64,000 nt of DNA from Kitasatospora papulosa (GCF_000717245.1 NZ_JNYQ01000001.1:620001-684000), one strand, 5' to 3'. Positions 1 to 9,870 are shown, counted from the first letter of the stretch. Notes: generated by a model from the sequence alone, not told the origin. Numbers and translations are program-made.

Positions 1-1
1 G

Positions 2-1291
2 CCGATCAGCGACACCTCCGGCGACATCGTCGGCTTCGGCGCCCGCAGGCTCCGGGACGACGACAACGGCCCGAAGTACCTCAACACCCCCGAGACGTCG
101 ATCTACAAGAAGTCCCAGGTGCTGTACGGCATCGACCTGGCCAAGAAGGACATCGCCAAGGCGAGCCGCGCCGTCGTCGTCGAGGGCTACACCGACGTCA
201 TGGCCTGCCACCTCGCCGGGGTCACGACCGCCATCGCCACCTGCGGCACAGCGTTCGGCAACGACCACATCAAGATCCTCCGGCGCCTCCTGATGGACAA
301 CGGGAGCGCCCGGGTGATCTTCACCTTCGACGGTGACGCGGCGGGCCAGAAGGCCGCCCTGCGCGCCTTCGAGGACGACCAGAAGTTCGCCGCCGAGACA
401 TACATCGCGATCGCCCCGGACAACATGGACCCGTGCGACCTGCGGCTCGCCAAGGGCGACGACGCCGTACGCGACCTGGTCGAGCCCCGCACCCCGCTCT
501 TCGAGTTCGCGCTCCGCCAGATCGTCGGCCGGTACGACCTGGAGACCCCCGCCGGGCGCGCCGCCGCGCTCGACGAGGCGGCCGCCGTCGTGGCGAAGAT
601 CAAGACGAGCAGCGTGCAGCGGGAGGTGGCCGTCCAGCTCGCCGGCTTCGTCGGCATCCTCGACCAGGAGTTCGTCGTCCACCGGGTCAACCAGCTCGCC
701 CAGTGGGCCCGCGGCCGGGGCGAGCGCGGACCCGCGCCGGGCAAGCCCTCCCGGGGCGGTGCCCCGCAGCACCAGATCCAGGCGCCCACGGCACCTCCCG
801 GCCCCGCGCTCAACCTCCGCAGCCCCGCGCACCGCACGGAGCGCGAGCTGCTCAAGCTCGCCCTGCAGAAGCCCGCACTGGTCTCGCCCGCCTTCGACGC
901 GTACGGCATCGACGAGTTCACCGCCCCGCCCTACGCGGCGGTGCGCCAGTGCATCGCGGAGGCGGGCGGCGCCGAGATGGGGGTCGCCGAGACCCGCGAC
1001 TACCTCGTCCAGGTGCTCGACGCGACCCCCGACGACACCGTCCGCAAGCTCGTCACCGAGCTCGCGGTCGAGGTCTTCCACGGCAAGTCCATCGACGAGA
1101 CCTACGCGGGCGAGCACCTGGTCAAGGTCCGCCTGCGCGCCGTCGACCGCAGGATCGACGACGTGCAGAGCAGCCTCGCCCGGCTCGGCAGCAACGTCGC
1201 CCCGGACCACCTGGCCGCCGCCCAGAACGAGGTCTGGGTCCTCCAGCAGTACGCGCAGTCGCTGCGCAGCCACGGCGCCGCCGCCCTCTGA
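2..1291 (+). CDS. dnaG: DNA primase DnaG (5' end outside window)
   Basis: Makes the RNA primers for chromosome replication at the fork, working with DnaB helicase. The reading frame is open from base 2, so the zinc-binding domain and the start of the polymerase core are missing. The visible part shows the core motif LNTPET followed by YKKS, then the TOPRIM fold with the acidic motif VVVEGYTDV and the metal-binding motif TFDGDAAGQKA. A C-terminal helicase-binding region follows, ending at the TGA at 1289-1291. The GTG at 119 is internal and is not a start. The sigma factor gene follows on the same strand after 176 bases, the order I recall beside hrdA in Streptomyces. Identity is secure from the TOPRIM region. 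Confidence 0.95.
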   Translation, partial: PISDTSGDIVGFGARRLRDDDNGPKYLNTPETSIYKKSQVLYGIDLAKKDIAKASRAVVVEGYTDVMACHLAGVTTAIATCGTAFGNDHIKILRRLLMDNGSARVIFTFDGDAAGQKAALRAFEDDQKFAAETYIAIAPDNMDPCDLRLAKGDDAVRDLVEPRTPLFEFALRQIVGRYDLETPAGRAAALDEAAAVVAKIKTSSVQREVAVQLAGFVGILDQEFVVHRVNQLAQWARGRGERGPAPGKPSRGGAPQHQIQAPTAPPGPALNLRSPAHRTERELLKLALQKPALVSPAFDAYGIDEFTAPPYAAVRQCIAEAGGAEMGVAETRDYLVQVLDATPDDTVRKLVTELAVEVFHGKSIDETYAGEHLVKVRLRAVDRRIDDVQSSLARLGSNVAPDHLAAAQNEVWVLQQYAQSLRSHGAAAL

Positions 1292-1467
1292 GGCGCATCA
1301 GCACCCCGTCACGCTCCGGACGCAAAAAGTCACCGCACGCCCCTCGTGGCGGCGATGTGTCGTACCCCACACTGGGTGGCGGTGCCTGAGTCATCGGAGC
1401 GCGGCCGGTCCGCCCAGGGCGGACCCCATCCCCGCGGTCCGGCAGCGATCACCTGGAGGTCGCCCCC

Positions 1468-2544
<1,077 letters not shown>

Positions 2545-2554
2545 CCGGAACGCC

Positions 2555-2594
2555 GGAGGGCGGGGACGGCTCCCATGAGCCGTCCCCGCCCTCC
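2555..2594. terminator. bidirectional terminator between hrdA and ABC exporter
   Basis: A 17-bp perfect stem (GGAGGGCGGGGACGGCT pairing with its complement) with a 6-base loop lies between two convergent genes, so it can end both transcripts. It has no T-run, as is usual for Streptomyces. Confidence 0.75.
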
Positions 2595-2624
2595 CTCTCC
2601 CACGACGGCCGCGGGGCGGCGCCG

Positions 2625-4547
2625 TCAGTCGACCTCGGCCAGCGCCTGGGCGAACTGGGCCGCGTACAGCCGGGCGTAGGCCCCCTCGGCCGCCAGCAGC
2701 TCGTCGTGCGTGCCCTGCTCGACGATCGAGCCGTTCTCCATCACCAGGATCACGTCCGCGTCCCGGATGGTGGAGAGCCGGTGCGCGATCACGAAGCTCG
2801 TACGGCCGTGGGCCAGCCGCGCCATCGCCTTCTGGATCAGCACCTCGGTACGGGTGTCCACCGAGCTGGTGGCCTCGTCGAGCACCAGGATCACCGGGTC
2901 GGACAGGAATGCCCGTGCGATCGTGATCAGCTGCTTCTCGCCCGCGCTCACCCCGGCGCCCTCGTCGTCGATCACCGTGTCGTACCCGTCGGGCAGCGTA
3001 CGGACGAAACGGTCGGCGTGGGCCGCACGCGCCGCTTCCTCGATCTCCTCCCGGGTCACCTCGCGCGAGGCGCCGTAGGCGATGTTCTCCGCGATCGTGC
3101 CGCCGAACAGCCAGGTGTCCTGGAGCACCATCCCTATGCCCGAGCGGAGTTCGTCGCGCGTCATCCGGGCCGCGTCGACCCCGTCGAGGGTGATCCGGCC
3201 GCCCGTCACCTCGTAGAACCGCATCAGCAGATTGACCAGGGTCGTCTTGCCGGCACCGGTCGGCCCCACGATGGCGACCGTGTGGCCGGGCTCCACGCTC
3301 AGCGAGAGATCCTCGATGAGCGGCTTGTCCGGGTCGTACCGGAAGGACACGTGCTCCAGCGCGACGCTGCCGCGCAGCTCCTCGGGCCGCTCGGCGGGAT
3401 CCGGGTCGGGCGCCTGCTCCTCGGCGTCCAGCAGGGCGAAGACCCGCTCCGCCGACGCGATCCCCGACTGCACCAGGTTCGCCATCGAGGCGACCTGGGT
3501 CAGCGGCATCGAGAACTGCCGCGAGTACTGGATGAACGCCTGCACGTCACCGATCGACAGCGCACCCGACGCCACCCGCAGCCCGCCGACGACCGCGACC
3601 AGCACGTAGTTCAGGTTCGACACGAACATCATCAGCGGCTGCATGATCCCGCTGTTGAACTGGGCCTTGAAGCCCGCCTCGTACAAGGCCTCGTTCTGCT
3701 CGGCGAAGTCCCGGGCGGACTCCTCCTGCCGACCGAAGACCTTCACCAGGGTGTGGCCGGTGTACATCTCCTCGATGTGGGCGTTGAGCTTGCCCGTCAC
3801 CTTCCACTGCGCCACGAAGTGCGGCTGCGACCGCTTGCCGACCCGCGCCGCGACGAACACCGACAGCGGGATCGTCACCAGCGCGACCAGGGCCAGCAGG
3901 GGCGAGATCCAGAACATCATGATCAGCACGCCGACGATGGTCAGCAGGGAGTTGATCAGCTGGCCCATCGTCTGCTGCATCGTCTGGGAGATGTTGTCGA
4001 TGTCGTTCGTCGCCCGGCTCAGCACCTCACCGCGCTGCTGCCGGTCGAAGTACGAGAGCGGGAGCCGTGCCAGCTTGGTCTGCAGGTCCTCGCGCAGCTG
4101 GAAGACGACCCGGTTGATCACCCGGATCGACACCCGGGTCGACACCAGCATCAGCAGCCCCGCGCCGACGTAGACCACCAGCACCGCGAGCAGGACCTGT
4201 CCCACGGCGCCGAAGTCGATGCCGGTGCCCGGCGTGAAGTCCACCCCGGTCAGCATGTCGGCGAGCCCGTCGTCGCCCTTCGCGCGCAGGCTCTCGATGG
4301 CCTGTTCCTTGGTGGTGCCGTCCGGCATCTGCCGTCCGACGACACCCGCGAAGATCAGGTCGGTCGCCGCACCGAGGATCTTGGGCCCCACGACGGAGAG
4401 CGCCACGCTCAGCGCCACGGCACCCAGCATCAGGTACAGCGACGCCTTCTCCTTGCTGAACCTCCTCAGCAGCCGCTTCCCGGATCCCTTGAAGTCCATG
4501 GAGCGCTCGGTGGGCCCCATCATCATCCGTCCGCCCGGTCCTGCCAT
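2625..4547 (-). CDS. ABC exporter, catalytic half
   Basis: A 640-residue half-transporter: six-helix exporter membrane domain (about 35-365) followed by a nucleotide-binding domain. Walker A is GPTGAGKT (428-435) and Walker B with the catalytic glutamate is LVLDE (E558). The signature motif is VSAGE (533-537) instead of LSGGQ. The start ATG is preceded by GGAGG with 7-base spacing and overlaps the stop of the upstream half by one base (TGATG), which implies coupled translation. The partner has a normal signature but Asp for the catalytic Glu, so the two probably form a heterodimer with one active and one degenerate ATP site, as in TM287/288 or BmrCD. The substrate is unknown; drugs or lipids are typical for the family. 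Confidence 0.9.
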   Translation of the reverse strand: MAGPGGRMMMGPTERSMDFKGSGKRLLRRFSKEKASLYLMLGAVALSVALSVVGPKILGAATDLIFAGVVGRQMPDGTTKEQAIESLRAKGDDGLADMLTGVDFTPGTGIDFGAVGQVLLAVLVVYVGAGLLMLVSTRVSIRVINRVVFQLREDLQTKLARLPLSYFDRQQRGEVLSRATNDIDNISQTMQQTMGQLINSLLTIVGVLIMMFWISPLLALVALVTIPLSVFVAARVGKRSQPHFVAQWKVTGKLNAHIEEMYTGHTLVKVFGRQEESARDFAEQNEALYEAGFKAQFNSGIMQPLMMFVSNLNYVLVAVVGGLRVASGALSIGDVQAFIQYSRQFSMPLTQVASMANLVQSGIASAERVFALLDAEEQAPDPDPAERPEELRGSVALEHVSFRYDPDKPLIEDLSLSVEPGHTVAIVGPTGAGKTTLVNLLMRFYEVTGGRITLDGVDAARMTRDELRSGIGMVLQDTWLFGGTIAENIAYGASREVTREEIEEAARAAHADRFVRTLPDGYDTVIDDEGAGVSAGEKQLITIARAFLSDPVILVLDEATSSVDTRTEVLIQKAMARLAHGRTSFVIAHRLSTIRDADVILVMENGSIVEQGTHDELLAAEGAYARLYAAQFAQALAEVD

Positions 4548-6280
4548 CAGGCGGCCTCCGCTTCCGTCAGCTGGGAGAGCACGATCTCCCGGTAGGTTTC
4601 GTTGCCTTCCATGAGCTCGTGATGGCTGCCCGTCCCGACGACCCGGCCCTCGTCCAGCACCAGGATCCGGTCGGCGTCACGGATGGTGGACACCCGCTGG
4701 GCCACGATCACCACGGTCGCCCCCGCCGTCTCCTGGGACAGCGCCCCGCGCAGCGCGGCGTCCGTCGCGTAGTCCAGAGCCGAGAACGAGTCGTCGAAGA
4801 GATAGATCTCCGGCTCCTGCACCAGCGTCCGCGCGATCGCGAGACGCTGCCGCTGACCGCCGGAGACGTTCGTCCCGCCCTGCGCGATCGGCGCGTCCAG
4901 GCCGTGCTCCAGCCGCTCCACGAAGTCCTTCGCCTGCGCCACCTCCAGCGCGTGCCACAACTGCTCGTCGGTCGCGTCCGGATTGCCGTACCGCAGATTC
5001 GTCGCGACCGTCCCCGAGAACAGGTACGGCTTCTGCGGGACCAGGCTCACGGTCTTCGCCAGCAGGACGGGATCCAGCGTCCGCACATCCGCACCGTCGA
5101 CCAGGACGTCGCCGTCCGTCGCGTCGAACAGCCGCGGTACGAGCCCGAGCAGCGTCGACTTCCCGCTGCCCGTCGACCCGATGATCGCGGTCGTCTCCCC
5201 GGGCCGGGCCACCAGATCGACCGAGCGCAGCACCGGCTCCTCGGCGCCCGGGAAGCGGAACTCCGCGCCCCGTATCTCCAGATGCCCGTGCTTCAGCACC
5301 TTCGTCACCGGAGCGGTGGGCGGCACCACACTCGACTCGGTCTCCAGGACCTCCTGGATGCGCTCGGCGCAGACCTCGGCGCGCGGCACCATGATGAACA
5401 TGAAGGTGGCCATCATCACCGACATCACGATCTGCATCAGATACGCGAGGAACGCGGTGAGCGCCCCGATCTGCATCCCGCCGCTGTCGATGCGGTGCGC
5501 CCCGAACCAGACCACCGCGATCGACGACAGGTTCACGACCGTCATCACCGTCGGGAACATGAGGGCCATCAGCCGCCCCGTCGACAGCGCGACGTCGGTC
5601 AGTTCCGTGTTGGCGCCCCGGAAGCGCTCCTCCTCGTAGCCGTCACGGATGAAGGCGCGGATGACGCGGTTACCGGTGATCTGCTCACGCAGCACCCGGT
5701 TGACCGCGTCCAGCCGTACCTGCATCGTGCGGAACAGAGGCCGCATCCGCCGCACGATCAGGCTCACCGAGACACCGAGGACGGGCAGTACGGCCAGCAG
5801 CACCGCCGACAACGGGACGTCCTGGCCGAGCGCCATGATGACGCCGCCGACACACATGATGGGCGCCGAGACCATCAGGGTGAACGCCATCAGGACGAGC
5901 ATCTGGACCTGCTGCACGTCGTTGGTGGTCCGGGTGATCAGCGAAGGGGCCCCGAACCGCCCCACCTCGCGCGCGGAGAACGACTGCACCCGGCCGAAGA
6001 CCGACGCACGCACGTCCCGCCCGAGCGCGGACGCCGTCCGGGCCCCGAAGTGGACCGCCCCGATGTTGCAGACGATCTGGAGGACGCTGACGGCGATCAT
6101 CACGCCGCCGAACTCCAGGATGTAACCCGTGTCACCCCGCACGACACCGTTGTCGATGATGTCCGCGTTGAGGCTGGGCAGATAGAGGCTGGCGCAGGTC
6201 TGCAGGAGCTGGAGCAGCACCAGCAGCACGATGGGACGTCTGTACGGGCCCAGATAGGTCCGCAGGAGTTTTATGAGCAC
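4547..6280 (-). CDS. ABC exporter, degenerate-site half
   Basis: First gene of the two-gene exporter operon. Start chosen at GTG 6280 (product begins LIKLLRTYLGPYRRP after the initiator), because the longer reading frame to 6349 adds a non-homologous Arg-rich stretch; this gives 577 residues. Membrane domain about 15-300. Walker A is GSTGSGKS (368-375), the signature VSGGQ (472-476) is intact, but Walker B reads YLFDD, with Asp497 where the catalytic Glu should be. That substitution marks the non-hydrolysing subunit of heterodimeric exporters. Its good signature motif would complete the catalytic site of the partner encoded downstream. The ribosome site upstream is weak (GAGAGA), leaving some doubt about the exact start. 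Confidence 0.88.
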   Translation of the reverse strand: MLIKLLRTYLGPYRRPIVLLVLLQLLQTCASLYLPSLNADIIDNGVVRGDTGYILEFGGVMIAVSVLQIVCNIGAVHFGARTASALGRDVRASVFGRVQSFSAREVGRFGAPSLITRTTNDVQQVQMLVLMAFTLMVSAPIMCVGGVIMALGQDVPLSAVLLAVLPVLGVSVSLIVRRMRPLFRTMQVRLDAVNRVLREQITGNRVIRAFIRDGYEEERFRGANTELTDVALSTGRLMALMFPTVMTVVNLSSIAVVWFGAHRIDSGGMQIGALTAFLAYLMQIVMSVMMATFMFIMVPRAEVCAERIQEVLETESSVVPPTAPVTKVLKHGHLEIRGAEFRFPGAEEPVLRSVDLVARPGETTAIIGSTGSGKSTLLGLVPRLFDATDGDVLVDGADVRTLDPVLLAKTVSLVPQKPYLFSGTVATNLRYGNPDATDEQLWHALEVAQAKDFVERLEHGLDAPIAQGGTNVSGGQRQRLAIARTLVQEPEIYLFDDSFSALDYATDAALRGALSQETAGATVVIVAQRVSTIRDADRILVLDEGRVVGTGSHHELMEGNETYREIVLSQLTEAEAA

Positions 6281-6416
6281 ACGAGTCTCTCGGAGTCGGC
6301 GAAGGAAGAGGCCGATACATACTCCGGTACTCCGGTCCCCGACTGCCAACGCTTTTGCTCAAGCCCGGGTCAAATCACGGGTCCCGCGCGGTTTTCGGCC
6401 GCGCGGGCGCTCCCTC

Positions 6417-7862
6417 TCAGACGGATCCGCCGAACGCCCCCGGGTGGATCTGGTCCCGGGTGGCCCCGTACTGCTGGCGCACCGCGCCGCCCACCGCGAG
6501 CTCCTCACCCGGCTCCAGCACCTGTGCGGACGCACCCTGCCAGGCCGGGGGAGTGCGCGGATCGAGCGTCCCCTGCGACACCCCGAGCGCCCACGCCGCC
6601 TGCCGGGCCGCGCCCCGTGCCGCGTACTCGGCGGGCTGCGGCACGACGACCTGGCTGCCGAACAGCGCGGGCGCCAGCGCCTGCACGGCGGGCAGTTCGG
6701 CCGCGGCCCCCAGCAGGAACACCCGCCGTACCTCCACGCCGCGGTCCCGCAGCACGTCCAGTGCGTCGGCCAGCGAGCACAGCATCCCCTCGAACGCGGC
6801 CCGTGCCAGGTGTTCGGGCTTCATCGACTCACGCCGCAGCCCGCTGAGCGTTCCGGCGGTGTGCGGCAGCTGCGGGGTCCGCTCGCCCTCCAGATACGGC
6901 AGCAGGACGAGCCCCGAGGCTCCCGGCGTCGACTTCAGCGCCAGCGCGGACAGTTCGTCGAGCCCTTCCAGGCCGAGCATCTCCGCCGTGCCGCGCAGGG
7001 CGCGCACCGCGTTCGAGGTGTGGACCACCGGCAGGTGCATCCCCGTCGCGTCGGCGAAGGAGGTGATCATCCCCGTGGGGTCGGCCAGGGCCTCGTGGTG
7101 CACGGCCATCACCGAGCCCGAGGCGCCGAGCGACACGACGGCGTCCCCGACGGCGACACCCAGCCCGAAGGCGGCGGCCATCGTCTCGCCGGTGCCCGCC
7201 GAGATCAGCAGCCCCTCCGGTGTGGTCCCGGCGGCGTCGGCCGGGCCGAGGACCTCGGGCAGCGCGGCCTGGTGGCCGAGCGCCAGCTCCACGAGGTCGG
7301 GCCGGTAGGAACCGGAACCCGCCGACCAGTAACCCGTACCGGACGCGGCACCGCGGTCCGTCGTCCGGCGGGCCGGCCGGCCGAGGAGCTGCCACACCAG
7401 CCAGTCGTGCGGCTGCAGGACCGCGGCGACCCGCTGCGCGTTCTCCGGCTCGCTCCGCGCCAGCCAGCGCAGCTTCGCCACGGGCTGCGAGGCCTGGGGC
7501 ACCGCCCCGACCGCCTCGGCCCAGGGCTGCCGCCCGCCGAGCCCGTCGATCAGATCCGCCGCGGCGGCCTGGGCACGCCGGTCGTTGCCGAGCATCGCCG
7601 GCCGTACGAGATTGCCCTGGTGGTCCAGCGGCACCAGCCCGTGCTGCTGCGCGGACACACCGATGGCCTGTACGCCTTCGAGCAGCCCTCCGGAGGCCGC
7701 CTCACCGAGTGAGAGCAGCCACGCCTGCGGATCCACCTCGGAGGCCTTGGCCTCGACGGGATGCGCGGCGTACCCCTGCCGCAGCACCTCACCGGTGTCC
7801 GTATCGCAGACGACGATGTGCGTGAAGGCGGATGAACTGTCCAAGCCGGCCACTATGCCCAT
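6417..7862 (-). CDS. FGGY-family sugar kinase, xylulokinase-like, with altered active site
   Basis: A 481-residue protein with the fold landmarks of actinobacterial xylulokinases: N-terminal phosphate loop, LQPHDWLVWQLLGRP, a TDRG block followed by SGTGYW, and a C-terminal ATP-binding half. Several functional positions differ from the family norm. The first phosphate loop is GLDSSS (D8), the usual W-N-D near residue 93 is GND, TDRGDAS is TDRGAAS, and the catalytic-base motif GGGDNAAG appears as GTGETMAA, with Glu226 in place of Asp. The C-terminal GGG adenosine motif reads LGAAAEL. It may phosphorylate a different ketose, or have lost activity. ATG 7862 was preferred; GTG 7868 is also possible. 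No xylose isomerase is nearby. Confidence 0.75.
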   Translation of the reverse strand: MGIVAGLDSSSAFTHIVVCDTDTGEVLRQGYAAHPVEAKASEVDPQAWLLSLGEAASGGLLEGVQAIGVSAQQHGLVPLDHQGNLVRPAMLGNDRRAQAAAADLIDGLGGRQPWAEAVGAVPQASQPVAKLRWLARSEPENAQRVAAVLQPHDWLVWQLLGRPARRTTDRGAASGTGYWSAGSGSYRPDLVELALGHQAALPEVLGPADAAGTTPEGLLISAGTGETMAAAFGLGVAVGDAVVSLGASGSVMAVHHEALADPTGMITSFADATGMHLPVVHTSNAVRALRGTAEMLGLEGLDELSALALKSTPGASGLVLLPYLEGERTPQLPHTAGTLSGLRRESMKPEHLARAAFEGMLCSLADALDVLRDRGVEVRRVFLLGAAAELPAVQALAPALFGSQVVVPQPAEYAARGAARQAAWALGVSQGTLDPRTPPAWQGASAQVLEPGEELAVGGAVRQQYGATRDQIHPGAFGGSV

Positions 7863-7944
7863 GCACACGATTCTGCCGCACCCGCGGGTCGGCCCCGTAC
7901 CGGGCGGGTCCCGTACCGGGAGTGGCCCGGCACGGGACCGGGCC

Positions 7945-8247
7945 TCAGGTGTTCGTCGTCCCCCAGTCGTCGCTGCCGTTCTGGCCGCTGCGGTCCCGCA
8001 GCGAGCGCACCCGTTCGGAGACGGACACGGGAACCCTGTCCCCGACCTTCTCGCTCACCGAGTGGTACGCCTTGCCGGCGAAGTCCCGGCCGCCGTGCGC
8101 GGCGGACTCCGCCGCGTTCCGCACGGCGGGATTCTCGGCCAGCTGCTGCGCGGCCTTCTTCAGCTGCTCGTAACGCTCGCGCCCGGCTCGCGTGCCGAGC
8201 ACGTAACCGAGCGCCACTCCGGCGATGAACGTGAGCCGGTACCGCAT
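7945..8247 (-). CDS. small YtxH-like membrane-anchored protein
   Basis: A 100-residue protein starting MRYRLTFIAGVALGYVLGTRAG: one hydrophobic segment (about 5-20) with the glycine-rich GYVLGTRAGRERYEQL motif, then a charged, mostly helical tail. Such proteins are common in Streptomyces and have no firm function. Start ATG 8247 has GGAAGGGTGG upstream; an upstream in-frame ATG at 8304 would add an Arg-rich stretch without homology. It stands alone between the sugar kinase and the tRNA cluster. Confidence 0.7.
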   Translation of the reverse strand: MRYRLTFIAGVALGYVLGTRAGRERYEQLKKAAQQLAENPAVRNAAESAAHGGRDFAGKAYHSVSEKVGDRVPVSVSERVRSLRDRSGQNGSDDWGTTNT

Positions 8248-8329
8248 GGGTGCCACCCTTCCTTCGCTCCGTGCGACGTGTCCTGCCCGCCTACCCGCGG
8301 ACACCCGAGATCACCCCGGGGGATACCGA

Positions 8330-8359
8330 TTGGCGGAGCACCCCCCTGCTTGCGCTAAT
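8330..8359 (+). promoter_or_regulatory. possible promoter of the tRNA-Asn pair
   Basis: TTGGCG (8330-8335) and GCTAAT (8354-8359) are separated by 18 bases and lie about 70 bases before the first tRNA. The match is moderate and was found by eye only. Confidence 0.35.
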
Positions 8360-8428
8360 GTATGTGTCGCAGCGAACGCGCGCCGCTCGGCAGCAGCCAG
8401 GCAGGTACGATTCGAGGCACCGCAGCAA

Positions 8429-8501
8429 TCCCCTGTAGCTCAATTGGCAGAGCAGCCGGCTGTTAACCGGCAGGTTACTGGTTCGAGTCCAGTCGGGGGA
8501 G
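8429..8501 (+). tRNA. tRNA-Asn (GTT)
   Basis: A complete 73-base cloverleaf: acceptor TCCCCTG/CGGGGGA, D-arm, anticodon stem GCCGG/CCGGC with loop CTGTTAA (anticodon 8462-8464), and T-arm ACTGG-TTCGAGT-CCAGT. CCA is not encoded. A near-identical copy follows after 5 bases. Confidence 0.97.
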
Positions 8502-8506
8502 CGCGA

Positions 8507-8579
8507 TCCCCTGTAGCTCAATTGGCAGAGCATTCGGCTGTTAACCGGAGGGTTACTGGTTCGAGTCCAGTCGGGGGAG
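8507..8579 (+). tRNA. tRNA-Asn (GTT), second copy
   Basis: Same acceptor, D and T arms as the first copy. The anticodon stem is TTCGG/CCGGA with one T-G wobble, and the variable region differs slightly. The two genes are probably one transcript ending at the hairpin at 8591. Confidence 0.96.
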
Positions 8580-8590
8580 CGAAACGGAAG

Positions 8591-8612
8591 AGGACCCTTC
8601 GGGGTCCTTTTT
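8591..8612 (+). terminator. intrinsic terminator after tRNA-Asn pair
   Basis: Stem AGGACCC/GGGTCCT with a short loop, followed directly by a run of T residues. One of the few classical T-tailed terminators in the window. Confidence 0.85.
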
Positions 8613-8790
8613 CGTGTGCCCGCACAGGGGTGTCCGTGACTCTTTCGGGGTGTTTCCGTACCGGCGGGAACCGGGCAGCACGCAGCGAGGTCTTCATGGT
8701 CACGCGAAGCCGGGCATCCGCAGCAGGAGATCGTATGACCGGCTATGCTGCGGCAGACGGCGCGCACACGTGTACGCGCCACGCCGATAC

Positions 8791-8867
8791 GGGGCGGTAG
8801 CTCAGCCGGTTAGAGCAGCGGACTCATAATCCGTCGGCCGTGGGTTCGAGTCCCACCCGCCCCACCA
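8791..8867 (+). tRNA. tRNA with CAT anticodon (Met, or lysidine-type Ile2)
   Basis: A 77-base cloverleaf with encoded CCA: acceptor GGGGCGG/CCGCCCC, anticodon stem GCGGA/TCCGT, loop CTCATAA (anticodon 8825-8827), T-arm GTGGG-TTCGAGT-CCCAC. It is not an initiator tRNA, because the first acceptor pair is normal G-C and the anticodon stem lacks the GGG/CCC run. I cannot decide by eye between elongator tRNA-Met and tRNA-Ile2, whose CAT is modified to lysidine. Its 3' end is the attachment site of the island that follows. Confidence 0.9.
8841..8866 (+). repeat. attL: 26-bp attachment core in tRNA 3' end
   Basis: The 26 bases from TGGGTTCGAG to CCCCACC, covering the T-arm and acceptor 3' strand, recur exactly at 18981-19006 in the same orientation. 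This is the standard footprint of a tRNA-targeting integrase. Just after it, CCTGCGGAAACGT occurs twice (8875-8887 and 8893-8905), possibly recombinase arm sites. Confidence 0.85.
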
Positions 8868-9182
8868 GTTTTACCCTGCGGAAACGTTCTGACCTGCGGA
8901 AACGTGGTTTTGTGGCTGTTTTCCGTGCGGTACTCGCCGCACGCGGTGCGGTACTGGGCCGCTTTTTGTGGCGGCGGAACCCGTCAGACTCTTCTGACCT
9001 GGCCTTTTGTGACGACCGCCGGAGAGAGCGTCGTTGATGGCTCCCACGGTTGCTGAGGCAGCGGCCTGTCTTCACCGCATCGACATCATCCACTCGGTAG
9101 GTGGCTCGTGGCCGCCGGCCTCGCGACCGGGTCGGATCCTCTCTGTCTCGTGCTCGATGATTTGCCGTCCGTGAATGTTGGT

Positions 9183-9205
9183 GATGTATCGTGGTTATGT
9201 ACATC
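9183..9205. promoter_or_regulatory. probable VapBC operator
   Basis: Inverted repeat GATGTA-N11-TACATC lies 27 bases upstream of the vapB start, where antitoxins of this family normally bind to autorepress. Confidence 0.5.
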
Positions 9206-9232
9206 ATGGACTCAAGGTGAGGGGCGGCTGTT

Positions 9233-9466
9233 ATGTCTGTGACCCAGGTCGATCTCGATGATGAGGCGCTGGCTGAGGCGATGCGGCTCATGGGTGTCTC
9301 GACGAAGAAGGAGACGGTGAACGGGGCCCTACGGGACTATGTGGCGCGCATCAAGCGGCTGGAGGCTGCCGAGAAGCTGGCCGCGAGGGGTGAGCGGGGC
9401 GAGTTCGAGGCTGCGGCTGCGGCGCATGCAGCGGCCAAGCAGGCCCGGCGGGCAGCCTTCGAGTGA
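9233..9466 (+). CDS. vapB: VapB-type antitoxin
   Basis: A 77-residue antitoxin. Residues 1-40 (MSVTQVDLDDEALAEAMRLM and the following TKKETVNGALRDYV) match the ribbon-helix-helix DNA-binding part of the VapB/DUF2191 family, and the Ala-rich C-terminal helix would bind the toxin. AAGGTGAGG upstream is a good ribosome site. Its stop overlaps the GTG start of vapC by four bases (GTGA), giving coupled translation. Type II antitoxins neutralise the toxin and repress their own promoter. Found inside the tRNA-bounded island, where such modules help retention. Confidence 0.88.
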   Translation: MSVTQVDLDDEALAEAMRLMGVSTKKETVNGALRDYVARIKRLEAAEKLAARGERGEFEAAAAAHAAAKQARRAAFE

Positions 9467-9870
9467 TCACATACCTCCTCGACACGTCCGCCCTCTGGCA
9501 CCTCTTCCGTACGCCGGGGGCACTGCGTCCCTGGGAGGGGCACATCGCTGCCGGTGTGTTCCATATCTGCGAGCCCACGAGGGCGGAGTTCCTCTTCTCG
9601 GCCACAAGCCCGGCTGATCGGGACGAGTTGGCCGAGGAGCTGGATGACCTCTGTCATCTCGCCCCGGTTCCCAAGAGTGCGTGGCGCTGGGTCGACACCG
9701 CGCAGTACAAGCTCACCCAGCGGGGGCAGCATCGTGCCGCCGGAGCCATCGACCTCCTGGTGTGTGCGACGGCGGTCCATCACGGTCACACGGTGCTGCA
9801 CGTGGACAACGACTTCGCCACGGTGGGGGCGGTCCTGAAGGAAGTGCAGCAACGAGACGTACGCACCTGA
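9463..9870 (+). CDS. vapC: VapC-type PIN-domain ribonuclease toxin
   Basis: A 135-residue PIN-domain protein. It begins MITYLLDTSALWHLF with the first acidic residue D7, has the second acid in PTRAEF (E42), the third in GAIDLLVCATA (D97), and the last in HVDNDF (D115/D117), so the metal-binding set is complete. VapC toxins cut tRNA or rRNA. GTG 9463 overlaps the antitoxin stop. Length and motifs are normal, so the module looks functional. Confidence 0.9.
   Translation: MITYLLDTSALWHLFRTPGALRPWEGHIAAGVFHICEPTRAEFLFSATSPADRDELAEELDDLCHLAPVPKSAWRWVDTAQYKLTQRGQHRAAGAIDLLVCATAVHHGHTVLHVDNDFATVGAVLKEVQQRDVRT

Noticed and set aside
8824..9291. Minus-strand frame over the tRNA ending VGRVGLEPTADGL
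   Set aside because: A well-known spurious translation of tRNA sequence.
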